NCBI RefSeq assembly: GCF_023638055.1
Contig: NZ_JAKRVY010000001.1
Span: forward strand, 689,815-753,814
Origin: Natranaeroarchaeum aerophilus
GTDB taxonomy: Archaea; Halobacteriota; Halobacteria; Halobacteriales; Natronoarchaeaceae
Length of the DNA stretch: 64,000 nt
Direction: 5' to 3'
Shown piece by piece: positions 1-8,780 of the stretch. Below the pieces are notes generated by a model that was given only the letters and a program-made list of their open reading frames with translations, ran no database searches and was not told the origin of the DNA. Position 1 is the first letter of the stretch, and each line of letters starts with the position of its first letter. Position numbers and translations under genes: made by a program.

Positions 1-1
1 G

Positions 2-595
2 GCGGTCGTCGAAATTGGAGGCGACACCGTCGAGCTCGATCACGGCGAGGAAGGCGAGGACGACGAGTTCGAGTGGAGCGGCAACTGGATGATCCCCGAC
101 GACCAGGATCCCGGCACGGTCGAGTACGTCGTCGAGGTAACGAACGAAGGCGAGTACCACAACGTCGGCATCTACCAGGGAGAACTGGAGATCATCGAGG
201 GCGACGACCCGCGTAACTACGTCGTTACTAACGACGTCATCGCCGGCTCCGCGGAGATCCCCGACGATGCGAACGGATTTGCACAGTCCTGTGCACCCCA
301 GCATCAGTTCCGCCCCGGTATGCAAGCGGTCTTCAAGGTCGGGGTCTACGACGGCACGACCGGCGAAATGGTTGGGCCCAGCACGCTCGATGAAGTGACT
401 GTCGATCTCGATGGATACGATACGCTCGAACTGGACACTGAAGACGAGGAGGAGTGGGACGACGACGAATGGTCCAACAACTGGATCATCCCCGACGACG
501 CCGAGGAAGGCACGCTCGAGTACACGGTCGAGGTGACCAACGACGGTGTCTTCTACGACGTCGGCGTCGCCGCGGCCGAAATCGAGATCATCTAG
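2..595 (+). CDS. Secreted-type acidic repeat protein, 3' part only
   Basis: The reading frame is open from base 2, so the gene begins upstream of the window; an internal ATG at 89 is not the real start. The visible 197 residues contain two similar segments, each with a W-x-N-W-(M/I)-I-P-D-D motif, then G-T-(V/L)-E-Y-(V/T)-V-E-V-T-N and a closing E-(L/I)-E-I-I. Between them lies a stretch with R-P-G-M-Q-A-V-F-K-V-G-V-Y-D-G-T-T-G-E. The pattern suggests tandem Ig-like beta-sandwich units, as in haloarchaeal exported proteins. The function is unknown. It precedes the ferredoxin lipoprotein on the same strand by 114 bp and may belong to the same exported redox block (inference). Confidence 0.7.
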   Translation, partial: AVVEIGGDTVELDHGEEGEDDEFEWSGNWMIPDDQDPGTVEYVVEVTNEGEYHNVGIYQGELEIIEGDDPRNYVVTNDVIAGSAEIPDDANGFAQSCAPQHQFRPGMQAVFKVGVYDGTTGEMVGPSTLDEVTVDLDGYDTLELDTEDEEEWDDDEWSNNWIIPDDAEEGTLEYTVEVTNDGVFYDVGVAAAEIEII

Positions 596-709
596 CGCTG
601 ATCTATCCGTTTCGTCGAGTTCACACGACACCCCCACTCCGCCCTGCCCCTTTTAATAAGGTGTATATTCCACCCGAGTCCTGTAGGGAGTACGCTACAA
701 AACATAGGT

Positions 710-1555
710 ATGGCCAAGAGAGGTACTGACCGAGCGGCTGATTGTGATTCCGAAGCGAACGGGGACTGTGCGAACTGTCCCAACAGCGATGCCGACGCCC
801 GTCGACGGAGAATACTGACAGGGATGGCCGCGGGCGGTACGGCGGCGTTTGCCGGCTGTGCTGGCCTGTTCGACACCGGTGAGGACGACGGCCCGGAGAA
901 TTTCGTCTCCGAGGATGCCGAAGAAAACGGCGAGGAGAACGGTGAAGAAGCCCCCGCCTACGAACTCGAATTCCTCCGTAACGAACAGACGCTCGATATC
1001 GGTGAAGACGAGATTATTCTCGATGCCGGTCTCGATGCCGACCTCGACCTCCCCTACCAGTGTGAGGTCGGCGTCTGTGGACAATGTGAAGCCCACGTCA
1101 ACGGCGACGCCACCGATGTCGTCGAGATGGACGGCAACGAGTATCTCGACGACTCGGAGATCGAAGACGGGGCCTTCCTCACCTGTGTCGCCGAACCGCG
1201 CGCTGATTTCGCTATGGACGAACGTCCGGACGAATCCGGGAGCCCACTCGACGATGTCGAGGAAGCACAGGCGTTCGCGGTCGAGTATCTCGGCCACGAT
1301 ACCGGTGGGACGACGATCGACGTGCCGGAAGACGAGGAACTACTGTACGCCGGACTCGACGAAGGCTGGGATCTGCCATACCAGTGTGAGGTCGGCGTCT
1401 GTGGGCAGTGTGTCGCAGAAGTCGATGGTGATGCCAACGACGTGGTCGAGATGGACGGCAACGACTACCTGTCCGAGGAAGAGGTCGAGGACGGACAGCT
1501 ACTGACCTGCGTCGCCCAGCCTCGCGACGACTTTACGCTCGATACCGAACCCTGA
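710..1555 (+). CDS. Tat lipoprotein with two plant-type 2Fe-2S ferredoxin domains
   Basis: 281 residues. A four-arginine run (31-34) precedes a hydrophobic stretch ending in the lipobox F-A-G-C at Cys50, so the protein is probably Tat-exported and lipid-anchored outside the membrane. Two ferredoxin domains follow, each with P-Y-Q-C-E-V-G-V-C-G-Q-C and a distal T-C-V. The ligands are Cys118, 123, 126, 159 and Cys226, 231, 234, 267, so two [2Fe-2S] clusters are expected. The domains are near copies, which points to internal duplication. The n-region before the signal also has Cys12, 20 and 23. It probably transfers electrons outside the cell; the partner is unknown. The ATG at 710 gives the only complete signal peptide. 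Confidence 0.85.
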   Translation: MAKRGTDRAADCDSEANGDCANCPNSDADARRRRILTGMAAGGTAAFAGCAGLFDTGEDDGPENFVSEDAEENGEENGEEAPAYELEFLRNEQTLDIGEDEIILDAGLDADLDLPYQCEVGVCGQCEAHVNGDATDVVEMDGNEYLDDSEIEDGAFLTCVAEPRADFAMDERPDESGSPLDDVEEAQAFAVEYLGHDTGGTTIDVPEDEELLYAGLDEGWDLPYQCEVGVCGQCVAEVDGDANDVVEMDGNDYLSEEEVEDGQLLTCVAQPRDDFTLDTEP

Positions 1556-1559
1556 TCCG

Positions 1560-2090
1560 CTACGCGCGTTCGGGTTCGATCTCCGTTCTGATGTTCTCGA
1601 AGTAGCTGTTGAGATCCGACGTGACCGCCTTCCGGACGACGAGTTTCGGGAGCGAGGCGACCCCGCCGGAGTAGGATAGCTCGGCCGTATACGCCAGCTC
1701 CGTTCGATCGTCTTCGACCTCGCTCATCTCCATCGCGGCGAGCACGTCGAATCGACTTCCGGTCGTCGAATCGAACGCCTCCCCGTCGGCGACGATCCAG
1801 TCCGGCTCGTTCATCTCGACCATCTCCAGTTCGCCGTCGATCGAGATCGTCATCTTGCTGATTCCGCGGGTAACCTCACAGGTGTACCGGCGTTCCGTCT
1901 CCCTGGTGACCGATTCCGCGCCGGGAATACACTGGGCGAGATTCTGCGCTTCGGAAATGAACCCCCAGAGCTCCTCTTTTCGGGCGTCGATCGTGACGGA
2001 GTCCTCGAACTCCAGTTGTGTGTCGTCTCGCTCGGCCTCGTCGCTGGACCCCTCACCCTCCGCAGTGTCAGTCGATTCCTGGCTGTTCAT
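1560..2090 (-). CDS. CoxG-like SRPBCC family protein
   Basis: 176 residues. After an acidic N-terminal tail (about 30 residues) comes a SRPBCC / START-like fold: F-E-D-S-V-T-I-D-A, then E-E-L-W-G-F-I and C-I-P-G-A-E-S-V, the signature of the CoxG (carbon monoxide dehydrogenase subunit G) family. CoxG proteins help in maturation or membrane attachment of molybdenum hydroxylases and can bind small hydrophobic ligands. No molybdenum hydroxylase gene is in the window. It is convergent with the ferredoxin lipoprotein gene, 4 bp away. A TATA-like AATTATA and a TCTCA-N5-TGAGA palindrome lie upstream. Confidence 0.8.
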   Translation of the reverse strand: MNSQESTDTAEGEGSSDEAERDDTQLEFEDSVTIDARKEELWGFISEAQNLAQCIPGAESVTRETERRYTCEVTRGISKMTISIDGELEMVEMNEPDWIVADGEAFDSTTGSRFDVLAAMEMSEVEDDRTELAYTAELSYSGGVASLPKLVVRKAVTSDLNSYFENIRTEIEPERA

Positions 2091-2108
2091 ACGTTCCCTA
2101 TGTCGGTG

Positions 2109-2146
2109 GTATAATTAGGTGTTTTCTGGGTTCTCAGTCCGTGAGA
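2109..2146 (-). promoter_or_regulatory. Promoter and palindromic operator of the CoxG-like gene
   Basis: Read on the minus strand, a TCTCA-N5-TGAGA palindrome (2132-2146) lies about 20 bp upstream of the TATA-like CTAATTATAC (2109-2119), itself about 20-30 bp from the ATG at 2090. The same palindrome and spacing recur at 9924 and 12532. Confidence 0.5.
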
Positions 2147-2151
2147 TTCGT

Positions 2152-2910
2152 CTACTGGCCCTCCCAGGGCGTCAGGTAATCACCTGCGGCCTCGATGCCG
2201 TAGACGAAGACGATCCCGATGACGTTGATCAACATCAGTGCGACGTACAGTCGTGGGATCGTAAACAGTTGCCAGGAGTTCCAGATGACGTATCCGAGCC
2301 CGGCGTCGGCGGCGACCATCTCGATCACGACGATCAGGATAAAGCCGATTCCAAAGCCCAGGCTCAGCCCGGACACGGTCTGTGACAGCGCGCCGGGGAG
2401 CAACACTTCCCGATACAGATCGATGGTGCCGGCCCCGTTGTCGATCGCAGCGTCGATATAGACGTCATCGATCGCTCTGACACCCCCCATGGTACTGACT
2501 GACACCAGCAGGAAGACGGCGAGGCTCATCGTCACCACCCTCGCCGTCTCGGTGACGCCAAACAGGGCAAACGAGATCGGCAACAGCGTGATCTTCGGCA
2601 CCGGGTACAGGAGACCGACGTAGGGGTTCAACACGAGTCGGACCTGTCTGGACCAGCCCATGAGCAACCCGGCGACGACGCCGGTCGATGCACCGATGGC
2701 AAACGCAAGGACGATCCGGCGAAGGCTGACGCCGAAGTGGTAGAGCATCTCACCATGCACGATCTCGGTGTATGCGGCGTCGAGCACGACGGTCGGCGGC
2801 GGGAAGAACTGTGGAGTGATCAGCGCCAGCCGGGCCAGTAGCTCCCAGAGGAGCAGGCCACTGACGATCGGCGCGACGTTTAACAGGAGCCGACGGACGT
2901 ACATGGTCAC
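2152..2910 (-). CDS. ABC transporter permease, NitT/TauT (SsuC) type
   Basis: 252 residues with about six membrane segments and a BPD_transp_1 core. The E-x-x-A-A-x-x-x-G loop that contacts the ATPase is present in the form I-D-A-A-I-D-N-G-A-G. It is the membrane channel of an importer for a small organic or inorganic anion, together with the ATPase (4-bp overlap) and the binding protein upstream. The family imports nitrate, sulfonates, taurine or pyrimidine precursors; the substrate cannot be told here. Confidence 0.88.
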   Translation of the reverse strand: MTMYVRRLLLNVAPIVSGLLLWELLARLALITPQFFPPPTVVLDAAYTEIVHGEMLYHFGVSLRRIVLAFAIGASTGVVAGLLMGWSRQVRLVLNPYVGLLYPVPKITLLPISFALFGVTETARVVTMSLAVFLLVSVSTMGGVRAIDDVYIDAAIDNGAGTIDLYREVLLPGALSQTVSGLSLGFGIGFILIVVIEMVAADAGLGYVIWNSWQLFTIPRLYVALMLINVIGIVFVYGIEAAGDYLTPWEGQ

Positions 2911-3713
2911 GACCGCCCGTGCATCGATCGCTCGACCTCGCCGCTCAACGACGACCAGATCCGCTCTTCGAGCCGGTCGAGTCGTTCGAGCGGGATCTCC
3001 GTCCGGCCACGTGGTCGTTCCAGGTCGACATCGATTACTTCCTTGATTCGACCGGGGCGAGCCGACATCACGCCGATTCTGTCACCGAGTCGGATCGCCT
3101 CCTCGATGTCGTGGGTGACGTAGACGACCGTCTTTGTCGACTCGTTCCAGAGTTCCAGCAGTTCCTCGACGAGAAACCCCTTGGTCTGGGCGTCGAGCGC
3201 GCCGAACGGTTCGTCCATCAGGAACACCTCGGGATCGTTCGCGAACGCGCGGGCGATGCCGACCCGCTGTTTCATCCCGCCGGAGAGCTGATGTGGGTAC
3301 GATTCCTCGAAGCCGTCGAGATCGACTTTTCCGATGTACCGTCTGGCGGTCTCGTATCGCTCCTCCCGGGGGACGCCCTGCATTTTGAGCCCGAACGCGA
3401 CGTTGTCGATGACGGACTTCCACGGAAAGATCCCGTACTCCTGAAACACCATGTTCGTCGTCGGTCGGTCCGCATCGCCGGTCCGGATCTCGATGGTGCC
3501 CTCATCACTGTCGAGAAGCCCTCCCAGTAGTCGGAGGAGCGTCGACTTCCCACAGCCCGACGGGCCGACGATACAGAAAAACTCCCTGTCTTCCACCCGC
3601 AGCTGTACGTCGCTGAGAGCGCGGACCGCTCCGGACCGGCTCCGGTACGTCTTGCTGACGTCGCTGACGCTGATCCGGGGCTCGGTTCGGTCGGCTGTCG
3701 GGTCGGGCATCAT
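2907..3713 (-). CDS. ABC transporter ATP-binding protein, NitT/TauT (SsuB) type
   Basis: 268 residues. Walker A is G-P-S-G-C-G-K-S-T, the signature is L-S-G-G-M-K-Q-R, Walker B is V-F-L-M-D-E-P-F-G-A-L-D and the switch is V-T-H-D-I-E-E-A. The E-Y-G-I-F-P-W Q-loop region is typical of SsuB/TauB. It energises the neighbouring permease. It overlaps the permease by 4 bp downstream and lies 31 bp after the binding-protein gene, so the three form one operon on the minus strand. Confidence 0.92.
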   Translation of the reverse strand: MMPDPTADRTEPRISVSDVSKTYRSRSGAVRALSDVQLRVEDREFFCIVGPSGCGKSTLLRLLGGLLDSDEGTIEIRTGDADRPTTNMVFQEYGIFPWKSVIDNVAFGLKMQGVPREERYETARRYIGKVDLDGFEESYPHQLSGGMKQRVGIARAFANDPEVFLMDEPFGALDAQTKGFLVEELLELWNESTKTVVYVTHDIEEAIRLGDRIGVMSARPGRIKEVIDVDLERPRGRTEIPLERLDRLEERIWSSLSGEVERSMHGRS

Positions 3714-3744
3714 TATCGATCGTCCTCGGTGCCGTGTCGGTCAC

Positions 3745-4965
3745 CTACTCGCAGATCGCGTCGGTCGGGGACTCCGACGGCGGCGTCATGTCCCCGAGCG
3801 GTGGGTACGGAGCGGGTGCCGACTCGCTCCACTCCTCGATGTTCGCTACCGACGGCGTTGCTTCCGCCTCGTCGAGTCGGCCGACTTCCGCCAGCGCCTC
3901 GTCGAGAATCGACTCGTTGACGATCGCCTCGGCCTCGACGGTCTCGTCGACGTACCCCCGGCAGGCGTGGTACTCCTGCTGTCGCATGATACTGTCGACG
4001 TTGACGAACCCGTTTTTGTGTGGGAGCGATGGGATCGACGAGCGGATCGCCCCGACCGGGACGTCGATCGCGTCGCTGATGATTCCGGCCAGCTCCTCGT
4101 CTGGAAAGCCGCCCATCTCGTAGTACTCCCTGACGCCGAGCAGATACGCCTCCAGCCATCGACGCGCGACCGCCGGACGCTCCTCGATGAACGGCTGGCC
4201 GTAAAAGTATCCCGCGATCTGCATTCGTGGCGCGACTTCCGATCCGTACAGTAGCTGTCCGGCGTTGGCCTCCGAGGCGACCTGCAGGCCGAGCGGGTCC
4301 GGAATCGAACAGAGATCGATCTCGCCCCCCGCCATCGCGCCGATCATGTCCGGGAACGGCATCTCCGTGATCTCGATGTCGGCCCAGCCCATCCCTTCGC
4401 TGGCGAGCAGTCGGCCGACCACGTAATCCATCGATCCCCCTTCGCCGTTGATCGCTACTGTCGGCGTCCCCTCGACATCGGACAGCGCCATCCCATCGGA
4501 GTACAGTTCCTCCCTGACCCAGATCCGGTTTCCGGAGGGCTGGTTCTCCCACCACTGGGTCTGGTCCGCGACGATCTGGACAGGGACGTCCTGTGCGATC
4601 GAGTTGAAGATACTTGCGCCGATCGAACCGCTCGCCACATCCAGCTCCCCGGACGCGAGCTGTGGTACCGCCTGCGGTGCGCCGGTGATCCGTTCGATCT
4701 CCAGATCGATCCCCCTGTCCTCGAAGTAGCCACGTTCCTCTGCGAGATGTATCTCCGCAACTGCAGCGATCGGGAGCGTCCCGAACGTTACTACGTCGCC
4801 ATCGTCCCGAAGCGTCGACAAACAACCGGCAGTCACAGCGAGTGCGGCTCCGCTCCCTGCAGCGAGGAAGCGACGACGCGATGCAGTGACACCGGAACGG
4901 TGGTCCGGCCCCGAACGTCTCTCACGGCCTCGGGGATCCAGCCCGTTGGTCGAGTTATTTTGCAT
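3745..4965 (-). CDS. ABC transporter substrate-binding lipoprotein, NitT/TauT family
   Basis: 406 residues. A Tat motif (R-R-R-F-L) and lipobox V-T-A-G-C near residue 48 direct export and lipid anchoring. The mature part has the NMT1/SsuA-type opening (V-T-F-G-T-L-P-I) and a long C-terminal region with A-R-R-W-L-E-A-Y-L. It captures the substrate outside the cell for the permease and ATPase downstream. Ligand identity is open. Co-location with ferredoxin, CoxG-like and FeS/NrfD genes suggests a substrate or cofactor used by a redox enzyme, but this is inference. Confidence 0.88.
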   Translation of the reverse strand: MQNNSTNGLDPRGRERRSGPDHRSGVTASRRRFLAAGSGAALAVTAGCLSTLRDDGDVVTFGTLPIAAVAEIHLAEERGYFEDRGIDLEIERITGAPQAVPQLASGELDVASGSIGASIFNSIAQDVPVQIVADQTQWWENQPSGNRIWVREELYSDGMALSDVEGTPTVAINGEGGSMDYVVGRLLASEGMGWADIEITEMPFPDMIGAMAGGEIDLCSIPDPLGLQVASEANAGQLLYGSEVAPRMQIAGYFYGQPFIEERPAVARRWLEAYLLGVREYYEMGGFPDEELAGIISDAIDVPVGAIRSSIPSLPHKNGFVNVDSIMRQQEYHACRGYVDETVEAEAIVNESILDEALAEVGRLDEAEATPSVANIEEWSESAPAPYPPLGDMTPPSESPTDAICE

Positions 4966-5041
4966 TGCTGGTAACAGATTTCTTGTAACGGCAAATAAAG
5001 ATGCCGTCGAGTTCCCGCCGGGTGAGAAGCATCTCCTCGAA

Positions 5042-5689
5042 CTACTCGGGTGCGGGCGGTTCGATCGGCTGGATCACTGGATTCTCCGGGAACGTCAGCC
5101 CGAGTTTATCCAGCTCCGTTTCCCGTTTCAGGACCGCCGCGATATGGCCCTGGACCAGCTGCGCATCGACTGGTCGAAGCCCATCGACGAGTTCGTGGGC
5201 GCTCGTTTCCGACGGATCATCGTCGCTCAGCAGGGCCAACACGCCGGTGATCGTCTCGACGAGCATCGTGTAGCTGTTCCGGTCCAGAAACGTCTCGACG
5301 TCCTCGGAATAGGTGCCAGCGCCGACCACGCCGATGAGCGTCCCGTGAATATTGAACTGGGGTCCGATCCCCTCCGGATGTTCGGAGACGAAAATCTGCA
5401 TCGAGACCGGTTTGTACACCGTCGATCGGCCGGTCGCCGCCCCGGATTCGTAGAGGCTCCCCTCCGTGACCATCTCTTTGGTGAGGTTGTACAGCGTACT
5501 CTGTGGGATCGACACGGTACTGGCGAGCTCTTTCACGTCGAGGCCGTTTTGCAGCCAGCACTCGTGCCAGATCCGGCACTTGCGAGGATCAGCGAGCAGC
5601 TGTCCGGCGGCGACAACGGTATCGACCGTCGTGCGAAGCCCATCAGTCGGCGTCGACCCATCAGCGGCGGAAGGGGAACGCTCGGTCAT
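5042..5689 (-). CDS. Winged-helix transcriptional regulator
   Basis: 215 residues. Residues 33-85 form an HTH: D-P-R-K-C-R-I-W-H-E-C-W, then V-K-E-L-A-S-T-V-S-I-P-Q-S-T-L-Y-N-L-T-K-E-M. A wing follows (Y-E-S-G-A-A-T-G-R-S-T-V-Y-K). The C-terminal half has no recognised domain and may sense a ligand. Two Cys in the HTH region could matter for redox or metal sensing. It lies 76 bp upstream of the ABC operon, on the same strand, and is divergent from the FeS/NrfD pair, so it is a likely local regulator of either. Confidence 0.78.
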   Translation of the reverse strand: MTERSPSAADGSTPTDGLRTTVDTVVAAGQLLADPRKCRIWHECWLQNGLDVKELASTVSIPQSTLYNLTKEMVTEGSLYESGAATGRSTVYKPVSMQIFVSEHPEGIGPQFNIHGTLIGVVGAGTYSEDVETFLDRNSYTMLVETITGVLALLSDDDPSETSAHELVDGLRPVDAQLVQGHIAAVLKRETELDKLGLTFPENPVIQPIEPPAPE

Positions 5690-5944
5690 CGTATCACGGA
5701 TTACTCGAAACAGGCAATAAGTGTGCTGTTCGCTCCCAGTTCGTGAAACGGTCCCGGGGCCAGACCAGACCCGGGTGTCGTCGTGCTGTATCCCGGTGTC
5801 ACTTAAAGAACTTCAGTATCAAGCGGCATTCAAATCGGGGAACTGTCCGTATGTACTATTGTAATAGGACGCCGGCCGGGTGGATCTTCATCCGGTTGCG
5901 AGCATCGATCATCACGACCGATCATCTATGGAGACAGAAACGCC
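5690..5944. promoter_or_regulatory. Divergent promoter region between regulator and FeS gene
   Basis: 255 bp without a gene. TATA-like elements for the + strand include CACTTAAAGAA (about 5810) and ACTATTGTAATAGG (about 5857). Two GATCAT copies (about 5908 and 5920) lie shortly before the ATG at 5945. Confidence 0.35.
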
Positions 5945-7066
5945 ATGATACCCGACGACTCTCACGACGATATCGAGGACCGCGCTGCAAACCTTCTCGA
6001 CGACGTCGAGTACGACACGGAGCTTGCAAAGCAAATGAGCCGCGACGCGCGGCGTGTGAGCAACGGCGAACTCGCGGAAGGCGAGTTCCACGAGCGCTAC
6101 CGGGAGGCGGTCGAAGACGAGTTCGACCTCGACGTCCCCGAGTACTCGGAAATCAACGTCAAAGAGCAAGCGCTCGGCGGGAAATCGAAGTCCCGACGCT
6201 CCGTGCTGGCGGCTCTCGGGATGGCCGCCGGTGTTGCGACTGCCGGCGGGGCGGGATTCCGAGACGCGAGCACGCGCTTCGGTGTCGGCTCCGGCGACGA
6301 TACGGTCGTTGCGGAGGAAACGAGCGACGACGAGGGGCGGAAGGTCGGGATGGTCCTCGATACGGAAGCATGTATCAAATGTCTTCAGTGTGTCGAGGCC
6401 TGCAAGGAGGAAAACGCCACTCACGAGGGCGACTTCTGGATGGACGTCTTCCGCTACCAGCGTGAGGACCGCGAGTACACGAGCGACGACGAAGCCGATC
6501 AGGTCGAATCGCTCCAGCGTCCCTGCATGCACTGTGAGGACGCACCGTGTGTCAGCGTCTGTCCCAACAACTCGCGGTTTTACAGCGAGGACGGGCGGGT
6601 GCTCTGTGACTACGACATCTGTCTCGGCTGCAAGTACTGTGAGGTCGCGTGTCCGTACCACGTCAACGAGTTCGTCTTCTCGGAGCAGCCCGACGGCGTC
6701 GAGTTCGTCGGCGAGCCCCGCGACGACGAGGATCGCTGGGTCTCCGGTCCGCCACCGGAGGGCTCCTGTAGCAAGTGTACCTTCTGTTCGCATCGCGAGC
6801 AGGGCGAGGGCCACCAGGAGTCGACGGCGTGTGAGGATGCCTGTCCGGTCGACGCCATCCACTTTGGCGACCTCAACGACGAGGACAGCGATCCGAACCA
6901 GTACCTCGATCAGTTCGACGAGGAGGAGACGTTCAAGCTCCGGACCGACGCCTCGAACCCGAAAGTCACCTACATCGGTGACAACCCCGAGGACGTCGAA
7001 ACCGCACAGGTGCCCGGTCCGGTTACCTACGACGACATGGGACTGAGCGAGCCCACGGCAAAATAA
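5945..7066 (+). CDS. Four-cluster [4Fe-4S] ferredoxin subunit (DmsB/PsrB/NrfC-like)
   Basis: 373 residues. An N-terminal region of about 80 acidic residues precedes an S-R-R-S-V-L twin-arginine stretch and hydrophobic segment (82-105). Sixteen or more cysteines follow: C-I-K-C-L-Q-C (143-153), C-M-H-C-E-D-A-P-C (194-206), C-L-G-C-K-Y-C (226-236) and C-S-K-C-T-F-C (275-300). This is the wiring subunit of a complex iron-sulfur molybdoenzyme. Next comes an NrfD membrane subunit (17 bp gap), but no molybdopterin catalytic subunit or TorD-like chaperone is found in the window. The ATG at 5945 is preceded by GGAGACAG. Confidence 0.88.
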   Translation: MIPDDSHDDIEDRAANLLDDVEYDTELAKQMSRDARRVSNGELAEGEFHERYREAVEDEFDLDVPEYSEINVKEQALGGKSKSRRSVLAALGMAAGVATAGGAGFRDASTRFGVGSGDDTVVAEETSDDEGRKVGMVLDTEACIKCLQCVEACKEENATHEGDFWMDVFRYQREDREYTSDDEADQVESLQRPCMHCEDAPCVSVCPNNSRFYSEDGRVLCDYDICLGCKYCEVACPYHVNEFVFSEQPDGVEFVGEPRDDEDRWVSGPPPEGSCSKCTFCSHREQGEGHQESTACEDACPVDAIHFGDLNDEDSDPNQYLDQFDEEETFKLRTDASNPKVTYIGDNPEDVETAQVPGPVTYDDMGLSEPTAK

Positions 7067-7083
7067 CTACGGAGGATACACCA

Positions 7084-8091
7084 ATGATACACGACTCACC
7101 GGCGCTGTTCTGGGACTGGATGATCGGAGCGTACCTCTTCCTCGGCGGGATCTCCGGGGGAGCGTACCTGACTGGCGCGGCCGCGGACTACCTCCGCCAG
7201 CGATCGCAGAGCGGCGGCGTCCCTGGCTTCGATCGCACCGACACGAAATCGAGGGCGTATGGACTCACCGCGCTGGGCGGAATGGTCGTTAGCTTCGCCG
7301 CGATCTCGCTTGGCGGCCTGCTGTTGTTGTTCCACCTGGGCGAACCGCTCAACGCGATCGAGCTGTGGCTGTTCACCAACATCGAATCGTGGATGGCCAT
7401 CGGCGTCTGGGTGATTATCCTGTTTGTCGTCGCGGCACTGGCACAGCTCGCCTGGCTCGGCTTCGGTCGTGACGGCGGGTTTGGCCTCGATCTCGGCCCG
7501 ATCGACGAGATTGTCGACCGGACCCGTCCGGCCACGGATACCCGGCTTGCACTCCACATCGTCGGCGGAGCCCTCGCAGTGACGTTGATCGTGTACACCG
7601 CACTGCTGCTCAGCGCGGTCGCTCCGGTTGTCCCGCTCTGGCATCCGATCTTGCTCCCGCTGCTCTTTCTCACCAGCGGCATCTCGATGGGTATCAGCGC
7701 AACGGCGCTCGTACCGACGCTGCTGCTCGGTGTCGATGACACCGGCGTTCACGAGTTCAGTCTCGCTGACGACGCCGTGATCCTCGGGGAGATTGGTGTA
7801 CTCGCTGCCCTGCTGTGGTATCTCGCCGGTGCAGGTGGCACCGCTACCGCGAGCTACGAGCTGTTGACCCAGACGTTCATGCTGGAGTTCTGGGGCTTCG
7901 TCGTGGTGGTCGGACTGCTGCTCCCGCTTCTGATTTCGGGGACGCTCATCCTCCTGCACCGCCGTGGCACCCACGTCGACGGGCTGGTCGGGCGCGCGGC
8001 ATACGGCTCCAAGTTTGGCTTCGTCCTGATCGGCGGGCTATTCCTCCGTCTGTCGATCCTCTATGCGGCGCTGAACGTCCCGATCTTCTGA
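7084..8091 (+). CDS. NrfD/PsrC-family membrane subunit
   Basis: 335 residues with about eight to nine hydrophobic helices. The N-terminus (W-D-W-M-I-G-A-Y-L-F-L-G-G-I-S-G-G-A-Y) is typical of NrfD/PsrC quinol-interacting anchors. It would exchange electrons between the menaquinone pool and the FeS subunit encoded 17 bp upstream. An SD-like GGAGG lies 8 bp before the ATG. The catalytic partner is not encoded nearby. Confidence 0.88.
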   Translation: MIHDSPALFWDWMIGAYLFLGGISGGAYLTGAAADYLRQRSQSGGVPGFDRTDTKSRAYGLTALGGMVVSFAAISLGGLLLLFHLGEPLNAIELWLFTNIESWMAIGVWVIILFVVAALAQLAWLGFGRDGGFGLDLGPIDEIVDRTRPATDTRLALHIVGGALAVTLIVYTALLLSAVAPVVPLWHPILLPLLFLTSGISMGISATALVPTLLLGVDDTGVHEFSLADDAVILGEIGVLAALLWYLAGAGGTATASYELLTQTFMLEFWGFVVVVGLLLPLLISGTLILLHRRGTHVDGLVGRAAYGSKFGFVLIGGLFLRLSILYAALNVPIF

Positions 8092-8153
8092 GTGGCTCCG
8101 TTTCCGGCCGACGACTTCTCTGTCTCCATTCGCGCACGAACCGAACGGCCCCA

Positions 8154-8780
8154 TCACCCGACAGTATCCGCAAAGGCGGCAAGTGCCAGCTTCGACTCGA
8201 CCGCGCTCAAACGCTGTGACATCGCCGAATCGGAGATGCCAGCCTCTGTCGCGAGCTCTCCGATGGTCGTCTCTCTGGGCGTTCGGTAGTACCCTCTGGC
8301 GACTGCCTTGGCTGCGGTAGCCCGCTCCGTCTCGGTCAGCTCCGATAGATCAAGTGACGTCTGTCGGGGCTGGTCAGCCTCGGTGGCGTCCGTGCGAACG
8401 AGTCGTCGCAATGCGAGGCGACCGGTAACCGCTTTCAGCTCGTCGACCAGCGCCGCGAGCTGCGTTCGATCCGCGAGATGTGTCCTGACGACGACGTGCT
8501 CCTCCTGGACCTCGATGATCTCCGGGATCGAATCGAACTCGAGAAAGACGGGACAGTGACAGTCCTCACCCATCGTGGCCGTACTGTGAACGATCTCCGT
8601 CTCGCCGTCGTCGGTTTCGAGGGTCGTGTCGACGTGACAATCGTCACCGAGGGACTGTTGTGTGACACGTGTCACCTCCTCCTCTCCGAATGCCTCCAGG
8701 GGGCATTCTACGTCTGCGACCGAGCTCAACTCGAACTCGACGTAGAGAGTGTGACTCGTCTGCCCGTCCTCGGTCGTCAT
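8154..8780 (-). CDS. HTH-10 (bacterio-opsin activator type) regulator
   Basis: 208 residues from the chosen ATG at 8780 (an ATG 14 codons upstream, at 8822, is also possible). The C-terminal 60 residues are an HTH_10 domain: L-T-E-T-E-R-A-T-A-A-K-A-V-A-R-G-Y-Y, then I-G-E-L-A-T-E-A-G-I-S-D-S-A-M-S-Q-R-L. The N-terminal half carries C-P, D-D-C-H and D-C-H-C-P cysteines that could bind metal or sense redox, as proposed for DmsR-like relatives that control reductase operons. It is convergent with the NrfD gene, 62 bp away, and probably regulates that pair (inference). Confidence 0.82.
   Translation of the reverse strand: MTTEDGQTSHTLYVEFELSSVADVECPLEAFGEEEVTRVTQQSLGDDCHVDTTLETDDGETEIVHSTATMGEDCHCPVFLEFDSIPEIIEVQEEHVVVRTHLADRTQLAALVDELKAVTGRLALRRLVRTDATEADQPRQTSLDLSELTETERATAAKAVARGYYRTPRETTIGELATEAGISDSAMSQRLSAVESKLALAAFADTVG

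Noticed and set aside
849-1505. A 218-codon + strand frame inside the ferredoxin lipoprotein
   Set aside because: It is a shifted-frame shadow without Cys motifs, while the chosen frame keeps eight cluster ligands.
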